This document shows positions 9,346-17,709 of a DNA stretch of 64,000 bases, piece by piece. This DNA comes from Leptospira kanakyensis. Its GTDB lineage: Bacteria; Spirochaetota; Leptospiria; Leptospirales; Leptospiraceae. Under the pieces are notes generated by a model. It saw only the letters and a program-made list of their open reading frames with translations, searched no databases and was not told the DNA's origin. The stretch's first letter is position 1, and every line of letters starts with the position of its first letter. The stretch spans positions 278,096 through 342,095 of the forward strand of contig NZ_RQFG01000010.1 in the NCBI RefSeq assembly GCF_004769235.1, given 5' to 3'. A program made the translations under genes and the position numbers.

Positions 9346-9543
9346 AATCAGGATACATATTGTACGTTTTTCCATAAACTTGTAGCGCAATTTACGAAAT
9401 CCAGTGAATGAATCCAAAATTTTATGACACTAGAGGAACTTTCATATATTCGAATGTTTGAAATAAAATAACCAACCAAGGAGAATTAAAAAGAAATCCA
9501 CTTTTGTGAATAAAATATTTCTTCTGATTGTTAAATCAGGTAG

Positions 9544-10734
9544 ATGCGCTCATTCTATTTTTCTATTGTTTTCTTTGTTCTATTACAGACAATTTCGTGT
9601 AACCCTCAGTCCGCCAAAACTGAATTATCACCAGCACTTCTACTTTTTGGCTCCTTAGGCAACGATCAGACATCAGCTCTTGAAGATAAATTCCAATCCA
9701 TCCAAGTAACTACCTTTTATAGAAAAGATGGAATTTTTCAATTTCAAGACATACTAATCGAATACAAATTAAAAAACCCAAAAGAAAACACGGAAACCGT
9801 AGAGGCTTTTTTGGGGAATCCTAATGAAATTTCATATAATTCACAAACTAACAGAATTTCCGGACAAATCACCCAAAAGGAAGATTTATTCCAAACAAAT
9901 TCAATTGTGTTTTCTTATTCAGATTTTACAAAGAGATTCAAAGTTTTTATAACTCTAAAAAAAGATGGCAAAATCATTTCATTAAAGGATCTAACAACCA
10001 CACCACCTAATCCACCAAACTTACCTCCGAATTCCATAACTCTACCTCAAATCAGTTATGAAAACAGCAGGTCAATAATTGGTGGCACTGAATACCAAGT
10101 CATTCGCGTAAAGTTCGAAGCCGGATCCGATCTTTCCACCTTTACTAGATTAAATGCTTATATAGGAAGACCAAATATCATCTCGATGGCCGCTGATAAT
10201 TTTAATGTAGTTAATTATATTTCTGCGGCTTCCTATAATGATTCATTAAATTACTTTTTATTCCTAACTCCCGAACTAAATGCCTCTTATACAATCTTTG
10301 TTGTAGGCTCAAATGATACTGCAAAAGGAAATCGAAGTTTAAATACAGTTCCACCACCACCGCCGCCTTCTCCTTGTGCAGGAAGTGTCAATGCCCCTAC
10401 CACGATAGGAAATTGTGCGACTCATTGTTTGGTAGTTGATTTAGTTGGGAACCAAATGCAATTTACCGCAAAAGCTACCATTGGAACAACAACTGAAGAA
10501 TATCTATCGCTAGATACAGCAAGCACAACACCAAGTGGAGGAACTGGACCTACTACTTTAGCTTGGAAGGAATTATTTTCTCCCATTGCCGCAGGAGAGT
10601 ATCAAACAGATTTGCGGACTTTTGATGTAACTACTTATAACCATTCATGTGTGGTCTTGTCGTCTTACCTTGTATTGGATGGTCTAGATGGATTTAGAGA
10701 TAATTACATATCAGGGAAAATCAATGTCCCATAA
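9544..10734 (+). CDS. Hypothetical lipoprotein
   Basis: 396 residues. A signal peptide ends in a spirochaetal-type lipobox, QTISC, near residue 19, followed by the LLLFGSLGN-type region seen in many Leptospira lipoproteins. Two repeats resembling beta-rich modules occupy about 45-250, each with text like the LGNPNEISYN and IGRPNIISMA segments. A run of six prolines (near residue 275) leads into a cysteine-containing C-terminal domain. I do not recognise a function. Probably outer-membrane or surface anchored. The gene stands alone after a 198-base gap. Confidence 0.72.
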   Translation: MRSFYFSIVFFVLLQTISCNPQSAKTELSPALLLFGSLGNDQTSALEDKFQSIQVTTFYRKDGIFQFQDILIEYKLKNPKENTETVEAFLGNPNEISYNSQTNRISGQITQKEDLFQTNSIVFSYSDFTKRFKVFITLKKDGKIISLKDLTTTPPNPPNLPPNSITLPQISYENSRSIIGGTEYQVIRVKFEAGSDLSTFTRLNAYIGRPNIISMAADNFNVVNYISAASYNDSLNYFLFLTPELNASYTIFVVGSNDTAKGNRSLNTVPPPPPPSPCAGSVNAPTTIGNCATHCLVVDLVGNQMQFTAKATIGTTTEEYLSLDTASTTPSGGTGPTTLAWKELFSPIAAGEYQTDLRTFDVTTYNHSCVVLSSYLVLDGLDGFRDNYISGKINVP

Positions 10735-10761
10735 CTTAAATATTTTTTATTAATCCGAAAC

Positions 10762-11703
10762 TTAAATTTGGATCGGATTTTGATTGAAAGTGGGAAATCG
10801 AATTTCAAAAACAGTGCCATTCTTTTTTTCGATTAACATGGTTCCACGTAATTGTTTGACTAAGTTCTTAACAAGAGTCAGTCCAATACCTTTTCCATCA
10901 AAAAGTATTTCTTCCATTCCAAGTCCATTGTCTTTAACAACAAAAATAAATTCGTTCTGCCTTTGAGTCAAATTCACTTCAATCCGACCGTGATTTCGAT
11001 TCAGAAAAGCATGACGAAAGGAATTAGAGACAAGTTCATTTAAAATTAGCCCCATCGGAATCGCCCGATCCAAATCCATCTCCAATCCTTCTTCAATACT
11101 TTCAGTCAATTCAATGTTGTTTTTATCAGTCACATACATAACTTTGAGATTAGTCAGAATAGAGTTAAAAATTAAATTTAGATCCACATACAATAAATTC
11201 GGTGATCCATAGATAATTTTATGAACCGAAGCAATCGCCATAATTCGATTTTGAACCAAACCCAATGAGGTAGTTAATTTCAAATCATTTTCCGACTCCG
11301 CTTGCATTGCCAAAAGACCGGAAATAATTTGTAAGTTGTTATTCACACGGTGATGAATTTCGGTAAGTAATTTTGATTTTAATTGTAGATCGAATTTAAT
11401 TTGCCTTTCATGTTCTATCCTTTTGGTTTGTTCTTTTTTTACCGAATGGACATACAAAAAAATCAATAAAAACATAACATAAAGATCTTTAAAAAAACCT
11501 TCATAATCATCAAAATAATCAATCCCATAACCATGTTCAAATAAATTAGAAATACTAATATAACAAGGAATGATTGCGAGAATTAAAACAAATATACCTT
11601 CACCGCGATAGTTTGGCCGACGAACCAAAGTTTTGAAAATTATATAAATTGCGATTCCGTAAACGATCAATGATAAAAAATTAAGAACGACTATCAGATT
11701 CAT
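10762..11703 (-). CDS. Membrane-anchored sensor histidine kinase, HisKA_2 type
   Basis: 313 residues. Three hydrophobic segments occupy about 4-22, 36-56 and 74-88, with no separate sensor domain. A HisKA_2 dimerisation domain follows with EIHHRVNNNLQ; H117 is the likely phosphoacceptor. The ATPase domain shows NELVSNSFRHAF, DNGLGM and GKGIGLTLV. Kinases of this type often signal to stand-alone receivers. The gene begins one base after the stop of the 88-residue membrane protein encoded upstream, which may act as its sensory partner. No response regulator is adjacent. Confidence 0.88.
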   Translation of the reverse strand: MNLIVVLNFLSLIVYGIAIYIIFKTLVRRPNYRGEGIFVLILAIIPCYISISNLFEHGYGIDYFDDYEGFFKDLYVMFLLIFLYVHSVKKEQTKRIEHERQIKFDLQLKSKLLTEIHHRVNNNLQIISGLLAMQAESENDLKLTTSLGLVQNRIMAIASVHKIIYGSPNLLYVDLNLIFNSILTNLKVMYVTDKNNIELTESIEEGLEMDLDRAIPMGLILNELVSNSFRHAFLNRNHGRIEVNLTQRQNEFIFVVKDNGLGMEEILFDGKGIGLTLVKNLVKQLRGTMLIEKKNGTVFEIRFPTFNQNPIQI

Positions 11704-11704
11704 A

Positions 11705-11971
11705 CTAATGTAACGATTCCAAAATTTCTTTTTTTAAACTGATCAAAAACAGAAGGGAGGAAATGAAAAAAAAGGAATGTTCTAAAATATTAAAAAAATC
11801 AGGAAAAAAATAACCTTCGACTACAGTAAAAATATTACTGAGCCAAATGCAGAAAAAACCTAAAATCAAAAAATGAAATTTGGGGATAAGTCCCGTCCAA
11901 AACAAACGCAAAGTAATGAGCAAACCTACGCTATCAAAAATAAGATTTAATACTTCACTTATTTGATACAT
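11705..11971 (-). CDS. Small membrane protein upstream of histidine kinase
   Basis: 88 residues with three hydrophobic segments (about 8-28, 30-52 and 62-80) and a charged tail KKEILESLH. No family recognised. It is separated from the following kinase start by a single base, so the two are almost certainly co-translated. The hydrophobic pattern resembles the N-terminal membrane part of the kinase itself, so it may be a partner or a split sensor module. Confidence 0.68.
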   Translation of the reverse strand: MYQISEVLNLIFDSVGLLITLRLFWTGLIPKFHFLILGFFCIWLSNIFTVVEGYFFPDFFNILEHSFFFISSLLFLISLKKEILESLH

Positions 11972-12155
11972 ATTTCACCAAACCAATCCAATTCATCGAT
12001 TTCCTAGAGGACAAAGTATAACAGGGTTTTGTTTATGGTAAAGTGATAATTTAGAAAAAAAAGGAACATAAAGTCCGCTAAAAACCTTTTCAAATTCATC
12101 TGCTATAAATAAATTCTGATTGATTGGGATTTTAAATCTTACATACAAAAACAAA

Positions 12156-12653
12156 ATGAAAAACTTTCCCTACCTGTCTTTTTCTGCCAAAATTGAAATA
12201 ATAGGAATCAACCCTTTTGTTTTTTTACCTACTTCCATTTTACAAAAATTAATGTTACAAGCTGGTACAAGTAAGGGCAAAATTAGAGTTTACTTAAAAA
12301 TCGAAGGTTTCGAATTTACTCAAACGCTCGTTAAATACAGTGGGCACTGGAGGTTGTATTTAAACACACCCATGCGATTAAAAGCAAAAAAAGAAGTTGG
12401 GGATAAGGCAAATTTTGAAATTAAGTTTAACCCAGAAGAAAAAATACATCCTGAATCTCCCGAGCTAAAAAATGCTTTAATTCTAAATAAAAAAGCAAAA
12501 GTCAAATTCGAAAGTTTAAGCCCTTCTCTTCAAAATGAAATAATGAGATACATTTCTGGACTCAAATCAGAAAAAACCAAGGAAGAAAATGTAGATCGTG
12601 CCATTCAATACTTACTAGGCAAAGGAAAATTTTTAGGTAGAGAAACAAAATAA
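12156..12653 (+). CDS. DUF1905/YdeI-like protein
   Basis: 165 residues from ATG 12156; a TTG at 12120 is in frame but the family match begins at the ATG. The N-terminal part is DUF1905-like, with SFSAKIEIIG, a PTSILQKL segment, the GKIRVYLKIEGFEF strand and GHWRLYLNTPMR. The C-terminal part (from LSPSLQNEIMRYI) matches the helical tail of YdeI/OmpD-associated proteins, annotated elsewhere as bacteriocin-protection proteins. The biochemical function is unknown. The gene stands alone between two minus-strand genes. Confidence 0.75.
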   Translation: MKNFPYLSFSAKIEIIGINPFVFLPTSILQKLMLQAGTSKGKIRVYLKIEGFEFTQTLVKYSGHWRLYLNTPMRLKAKKEVGDKANFEIKFNPEEKIHPESPELKNALILNKKAKVKFESLSPSLQNEIMRYISGLKSEKTKEENVDRAIQYLLGKGKFLGRETK

Positions 12654-12680
12654 TCTCCACCGAAACATTAAAAAACTTTT

Positions 12681-13667
12681 TTATAGCAAATCGATTGGAT
12701 TTGTTTTAGCTAACCGCAAAACGTCTGTTAAAAACTTCCTATGACTAATGATTGATTCTTGTTTGGCTTCACGAGCAGGATTAAAGATCCCACGTTTACG
12801 AAATACCTTCCATGGGTCTAACTGGATGTCCGACCAAGTCCCAATCTCCAAAGTCAATGGTAAAAATCTGGATCCATTGGAACCAGTTTCTACTTTTACT
12901 TTTTGGTATTTATTGTACAATCTATCCCAAAGATCACCATGTGTTGTGTAAGTTTCACTCTGTGGCCCAAATCGATATAAAATATGATTAAATTTTGTTG
13001 TTAGATGATTTGCAATTTTCTGAAACAAAGTTTCATCAACACATTGTTCATGAGTTCCTGCATACGGCCACCAAACATGATCGACAACACCAAAACCAGA
13101 ATGTATATCAACCACCGGAATCATCGCGTTTTCAGCAGGAACAAAATATTCATTATAAAAACGATCTAATACTTTAGATTCTGCTTGTAGAACGTTCCCT
13201 CTGTAATAAGGAAACACATTTGATATCTTATGGCCTCCAAAAAAGAAAGGGGCTTTTACTGCCTCCACACCAGAGTTTCTCATTAAATCAACCCCACCGG
13301 GATTGGATCGACGTTTGAGAGCAACTCCACCGGGATTTAAAATAGGAATACAAACAATGCCAAGTTCCCCATCCTTAATCTCTCTATACAATTCAGAAGT
13401 TTTTCGAGAAAGAAGATCATCCAAAAAATCCAATAAAACTCGAATCCCGATGGTTTCTAATCCATGAACTCCTGCCACAAGACCAGCAAGATTTCTTTTG
13501 ATTGCTTTTTCTTTTCCAATTTCTAATACATAGATCGGGAAACGAAAACCTTCTTTAGTTTTTGTGGAAAATCCGAACTGTTTAAACCGAACCAGTTTGC
13601 CACCTAACTTTACAATTTTTAAAATTCTGTTTTCGTATCGATTGAGACGTTTCATTCCTCTGAGCAT
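12681..13667 (-). CDS. M14-family zinc carboxypeptidase-like protein
   Basis: 328 residues. The zinc site of M14 peptidases is visible: H68 and E71 in GVHGLETIG, and H189 in VVDIHSGFG. A substrate-binding NPGG occurs at about 111, repeated at 122, and E274 in LTLEIGTWSD is the likely catalytic glutamate. No signal peptide is seen, so it is probably cytoplasmic. Enzymes of this subgroup cleave C-terminal residues or amide-linked substrates; the substrate is not clear. The start is ATG 13667, with another ATG four codons on. It is divergent from the hydrolase at 13923. Confidence 0.82.
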   Translation of the reverse strand: MLRGMKRLNRYENRILKIVKLGGKLVRFKQFGFSTKTKEGFRFPIYVLEIGKEKAIKRNLAGLVAGVHGLETIGIRVLLDFLDDLLSRKTSELYREIKDGELGIVCIPILNPGGVALKRRSNPGGVDLMRNSGVEAVKAPFFFGGHKISNVFPYYRGNVLQAESKVLDRFYNEYFVPAENAMIPVVDIHSGFGVVDHVWWPYAGTHEQCVDETLFQKIANHLTTKFNHILYRFGPQSETYTTHGDLWDRLYNKYQKVKVETGSNGSRFLPLTLEIGTWSDIQLDPWKVFRKRGIFNPAREAKQESIISHRKFLTDVLRLAKTNPIDLL

Positions 13668-13922
13668 TAATGATTAACCTAAAAACCTTTGTTGTTTCAC
13701 TAAAACGACGGAACCAAAACGAAGAGGCACCGACAGATCTCAATATCTCAAATAGATTGGATTTGGAGAAATTCTATTTAATCAGTTTATATTACAATTT
13801 GATTACGAAAAACCAAGTCAGGATTAAGGTAAAAACATAATTACTAACGAATGACCAATAAACCAAATAGAAATTTGTGAATTTCATTTACGTATGAATT
13901 AGATTCCTTTTCAGTTTAAACA

Positions 13923-14891
13923 ATGAAACAATCTCTACCAAAAGCCAAACTCCAAAAATTTAAAGAGGAATCCATAACAACCAATGGGATCAAAATCAAT
14001 TTGGGAATTTGGCCGGGGAACAAACAAACGATTGTTTGTCTACATGGTCTATCGGGAAATTTGTATTCCATGAAATCTTTAGCCGAACGTTTGAATCGTT
14101 TGGGATACAAGGTGATTTCCTATGACTTACGTGGTCGAGGAAAGTCAGATAAACCAATTTCTGGATATGGATTTCAAAATCACATCCAAGATCTAAAGGG
14201 GATTCTCACTCACTACAAAATCAAAAATCCAATTTTTTTTGCTCATTCTTTTGGTTGTATGATTGCCCTACGTTATGCGATTCTTTATCCAGAATCAGTT
14301 CAAGGAATGATACTTATGGATGGAGGAGGACTTCTAACATTACCCAAAAGAATCCAAGTTCTAAAAGTATTAAAACAATCCTTCGAAAGATTAGATGTTA
14401 CCTTTTCAACGGTATCCGAATATCTAAAATTAATTCAAAACTCTCCACTCATTCCAAAATGGTCCAAAGAAATAGAAGAGTACTTTCGCTTTGAACTGAT
14501 GAAAACAAAAGATGGTTTTGTTTGTCATATGCCTGGATACGTCATGGAAGAAGAATTAAAAGAAATGGGTGGATCCATGCATTTTAAAAATATACTAAAA
14601 AATTTGATTTTTAACCCTAAAAACGTTCTTACAAAAATGAAAGAAAACAGATCTTTGGCCTTTGAAACAATACAAGTCCCTACTCTCATCCTTCGCGCCA
14701 CAGAAATGAATTTATTTCCAAACGATGATTTATTACCAAAAACTTCCTTTGAATTTATGTTAAAACAAATCTCCAATTCCCGTGGCAAAGAAATCAAAAC
14801 AAACCACTATGGGATCCTTTTTGATAAAATCAAAGAAAGAGATACCGTTATTGAAGAATTTTTGGCTGGACTTAAAAAAACAAAAATATAA
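13923..14891 (+). CDS. Alpha/beta-fold hydrolase
   Basis: 322 residues. The oxyanion motif is CLHGLSGN near 39-46, the nucleophile elbow FAHSFG has S109, LRGRGKSDKP is typical of the family, and a histidine in NHYGILFD near residue 298 completes a triad. No signal peptide. Substrate unknown. It is divergently arranged with the M14 peptidase across 255 bases that show no other feature. Confidence 0.85.
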   Translation: MKQSLPKAKLQKFKEESITTNGIKINLGIWPGNKQTIVCLHGLSGNLYSMKSLAERLNRLGYKVISYDLRGRGKSDKPISGYGFQNHIQDLKGILTHYKIKNPIFFAHSFGCMIALRYAILYPESVQGMILMDGGGLLTLPKRIQVLKVLKQSFERLDVTFSTVSEYLKLIQNSPLIPKWSKEIEEYFRFELMKTKDGFVCHMPGYVMEEELKEMGGSMHFKNILKNLIFNPKNVLTKMKENRSLAFETIQVPTLILRATEMNLFPNDDLLPKTSFEFMLKQISNSRGKEIKTNHYGILFDKIKERDTVIEEFLAGLKKTKI

Positions 14892-14962
14892 CACTAATTA
14901 ATTTACTTTTCAGGTGAATATTTCATTTACAATAAACTAACAATGCATATATTTTGGAATGA

Positions 14963-16009
14963 ATGAATGTTAGGCTCCTATTTTTACTCTATTTTTGTTG
15001 GATGATCCCGTTATTTCCACAGGTAAAACGCCAAGAAATCAAAGAAGAAAAACCAGAAATAACAGATGATCTTTATAAACTAACATTAAAGAAGCCAGAT
15101 GGCCCCAAATTTTTAACCATCTATCCTGGCTTACAAATCACCACAAACAACATTACAATGAAAACACCATACGGTAGTACGGCCTCTATGACAAATGATA
15201 CGTCTATTGGTAGGAATCTCCGTTTTTTCTTCGATCTAAAATCACCAGAATGGCAAACAGGAAAATATGTAGGGTTCTTTTTGTTCAATCGGAACGGTAA
15301 GTTTCAATTAACAAGTCAGGTAATCAAACGAAATGAATTTGCTGCTGCTCAGGAAGGTGAAGAACAAAATAGCACTTACACTGCAAGTATCGGTACAGAA
15401 GTAAGTGGCTCTTACTCAATGGTTTTACCAGTCATGTATTTTGGTGAAAAAGGATCTGACCACTTCCGAATTGGACTTGGGTATGGAATATCTCAAGTTA
15501 ATATAAAAGGTACTAGCGACTTCAATAATGGGCAATCACTCCAGAACAATACTTTAATTTACTTATATGGAGGTTCAACCTTAGAGAGTAGAGTCGATAC
15601 AATAGGAAGGTATTCTTTGTTAAGCACAGGAAACATCGATAGAGATCCATATCGAGCCTATCTTTTAAGTAATTTATCAACAGGCAAAAATCTCGAAATC
15701 CTTGGTCTCTATTCGGCTCTACAAGGAGAGATGACACCTAAATCATTTGATCCTTTGGTTTTATATATGTTTAATTCATTAACCAATGGCCAATTGAATC
15801 CAATAGAACTTTATGCTTTAAGTACATTATTAAAAGGAAGAGTGAATACAGCTTCTAAGTATGCCCAAACGTATTATTTCTTCTGGGAAGTTCCGTTTGG
15901 TCCAATCAACTGGAGAGTTGGTGTAGGCATAATCGATTACAAACAAAATCACTTTGATGTTCAACTACGAAACTTTGAAACAGCGTTATATGTTCCAATC
16001 GACCTTTAA
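14963..16009 (+). CDS. Predicted outer-membrane beta-barrel protein
   Basis: 348 residues with a signal peptide (LLFLLYFCWMIPLFPQ). Alternating hydrophobic strands, glycine-rich turns and an aromatic-rich C-terminal part (YYFFWEVPFGPINWRVGVGI, ending in YVPIDL) suggest a porin-like barrel. Between about 200 and 295 lies a more helical, leucine-rich insertion with repeated ALS/LLS words (LYALSTLLKG), which may be a plug or a surface loop. No known family recognised. The start ATG follows a run of overlapping GAATG words; the ATG at 14963 gives the best signal peptide. Confidence 0.65.
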   Translation: MNVRLLFLLYFCWMIPLFPQVKRQEIKEEKPEITDDLYKLTLKKPDGPKFLTIYPGLQITTNNITMKTPYGSTASMTNDTSIGRNLRFFFDLKSPEWQTGKYVGFFLFNRNGKFQLTSQVIKRNEFAAAQEGEEQNSTYTASIGTEVSGSYSMVLPVMYFGEKGSDHFRIGLGYGISQVNIKGTSDFNNGQSLQNNTLIYLYGGSTLESRVDTIGRYSLLSTGNIDRDPYRAYLLSNLSTGKNLEILGLYSALQGEMTPKSFDPLVLYMFNSLTNGQLNPIELYALSTLLKGRVNTASKYAQTYYFFWEVPFGPINWRVGVGIIDYKQNHFDVQLRNFETALYVPIDL

Positions 16010-16050
16010 AATAACCAACATCAATAAATCATAACGACATTTAAAAAAGA

Positions 16051-16076
16051 GGGAATTTCCGCGCAGCAAAATTCCC
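16051..16076. terminator. Terminator-like hairpin between convergent genes
   Basis: GGGAATTT and AAATTCCC form a stem with a 10-base loop, with an A-run on the left, so it may act mainly on minus-strand transcripts from 16368. It lies between the barrel gene and the small secreted protein. Confidence 0.5.
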
Positions 16077-16089
16077 GCCCTATCAATCC

Positions 16090-16368
16090 TCAAGGATGGC
16101 CTTTTCCCTTACACTTTCCACCCTTCACTGTAGAATCCCAATAACAATCAGGGTTTTTCAAACATTTAGTGCTGTCTGGTTTTTTTGTGCAAAGTTTATG
16201 AACGTTATCTTCCACCTTATCAGGGTTTAATGCTGGTTCATTTTCAGCCGTTTCGACTTTTCCTTGCATTTGACAAGCGAGATCATTTTCTTCACATTCT
16301 TCCGCAAATATTGGAGAAAAAGAAAAAAGGAAAACCACTAGTAACTCTAGAATGAATGATCGATTCAT
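16090..16368 (-). CDS. Small cysteine-rich secreted protein
   Basis: 92 residues with a clear signal peptide (LELLVVFLFSFSPIFA, then EECEEND). The mature part of about 70 residues has seven cysteines, arranged roughly C-x7-C, later CTKK, CLKNPDCYW and GGKCKGKG. This suggests disulfide bonding outside the cytoplasm. The family is not recognised. It is a single gene with a hairpin downstream. Confidence 0.7.
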   Translation of the reverse strand: MNRSFILELLVVFLFSFSPIFAEECEENDLACQMQGKVETAENEPALNPDKVEDNVHKLCTKKPDSTKCLKNPDCYWDSTVKGGKCKGKGHP

Positions 16369-16549
16369 ACCTGCTCCTTAAACTTCTAAATTTGATAGAG
16401 GGTAAGTGTATCAAATACCACAAACAATAGGCAATAATTTTTTTACCTTCTTTTAAACAATGATACAAATCTAACTTGGTTCCCTTGGAGACCAAAGATA
16501 TACATTCGCATTGACTAATTTTCGTACAATTCCTAAGTTATGTTGAGAT

Positions 16550-17134
16550 ATGAAAGAAACGGAATCAGAACGTTGTTCCTGGTGTTTGAAATTTGACCAA
16601 TACATAAAGTATCATGATGAAGAATGGGGAGTGCCCGTCCATGAGGATCAAATTCATTTTGAGTTTTTAATTCTTGAAGGTGCACAAGCAGGACTCAGTT
16701 GGTCTACCATCTTAAAAAAACGTGAAGGTTACAGAAAGGTGTTCGCAAACTTTGATCCAATAAAAGTAGCAAAGTTCACCGATAAAAAATTAGAAAAAAT
16801 CCTCTTAGATCCATCAATCGTTCGTAACCGATTGAAAGTATATGCTGCAGTAAATAATGCAAAACGGTTTTTAGAAATTCAAAAAGAATTCGGCTCCTTT
16901 GACAAATACATTTGGAGTTTTGTAAATCACAAACCAATTCAAAATCGGAGAAAAAGTTTAAAAGAGGTTCCTGCTACAACCAAAGAATCAGATCTTTTGA
17001 GTAAAGATTTAATCAAACGTGGTTTTAAGTTTGTCGGTAGTACGGTAATTTATGCGCATATGCAAGCATGTGGCCTTGTCAATGACCACATTGAAAGTTG
17101 TTTTCGATATAAAGAAATACTTTCTATCTCTTAA
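16550..17134 (+). CDS. tag: DNA-3-methyladenine glycosylase I
   Basis: 194 residues, typical for Tag. It removes 3-methyladenine from alkylated DNA. The start RCSWC has the zinc cysteine C9, then H22 in KYHDEEWG and the late HMQACGLVNDH segment give the remaining zinc ligands; EGAQAGLSWSTILKKREGYR is the family hallmark. Its 3' end overlaps the convergent tetR-like gene by 11 bases. Confidence 0.95.
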   Translation: MKETESERCSWCLKFDQYIKYHDEEWGVPVHEDQIHFEFLILEGAQAGLSWSTILKKREGYRKVFANFDPIKVAKFTDKKLEKILLDPSIVRNRLKVYAAVNNAKRFLEIQKEFGSFDKYIWSFVNHKPIQNRRKSLKEVPATTKESDLLSKDLIKRGFKFVGSTVIYAHMQACGLVNDHIESCFRYKEILSIS

Positions 17135-17699
17135 GCACTCCATAAAAAATAACATTCACAACTTCAGCTTGAAACTCATGTATATTCAAAGGAATTGTGA
17201 TTGAATTTTTGTTGCTAAGTATCATCTCAATAGACGAAAGAAAAAGATGTACGGCAACTTCGGGCATATATCCCTCTCGAAGTTCACCTTTCATTTTTGC
17301 CATTTGGAAAATTTTTCCAATAGACTCAGGAATTTCTTTTTCTCTCCTTTTTTTAAATCGCTCTAATTGTTGAGGAAACATTTCCGATACTTCTCTAATA
17401 AACAAATCATTCATTACATAAGGAGATTCTTCTATTAACGATTGATGGAGTTTCGAAAACTTCTGTACCGCTGTTAAAGATTCGTCATTCGCTATTTGTT
17501 GAATGACTTTTTGAATCTCATTTTGTCTATACTCCATAAAAAATTCCATAAGGTCTTGTTTATTAGAGTAGTATTTATACAATGTTTTGCGGCTGATTTT
17601 CAAAGAACTTGCTATTTCTTCCATTTTTGTTTTGGAATATCCATACTTTGAAAATAATTCTTCAGCTTTTTCTAATATTCTAACTTGAACAGGATCCAA
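17124..17699 (-). CDS. TetR-family transcriptional regulator
   Basis: 191 residues. The N-terminal helix-turn-helix is KAEELFSKYGYSKTKMEEIA followed by LKISRKTLYKYYSNKQDLMEFF. The C-terminal ligand domain is helical. It lies 10 bases downstream of the RND pump gene and is therefore the last gene of the tolC-RND-tetR unit. It probably represses the efflux operon in the manner of family members next to pumps; the inverted repeat at 22362-22393 in front of the tolC gene is a candidate operator. Confidence 0.9.
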   Translation of the reverse strand: MDPVQVRILEKAEELFSKYGYSKTKMEEIASSLKISRKTLYKYYSNKQDLMEFFMEYRQNEIQKVIQQIANDESLTAVQKFSKLHQSLIEESPYVMNDLFIREVSEMFPQQLERFKKRREKEIPESIGKIFQMAKMKGELREGYMPEVAVHLFLSSIEMILSNKNSITIPLNIHEFQAEVVNVIFYGVLKR

Positions 17700-17709
17700 A
17701 TCAAAACCC

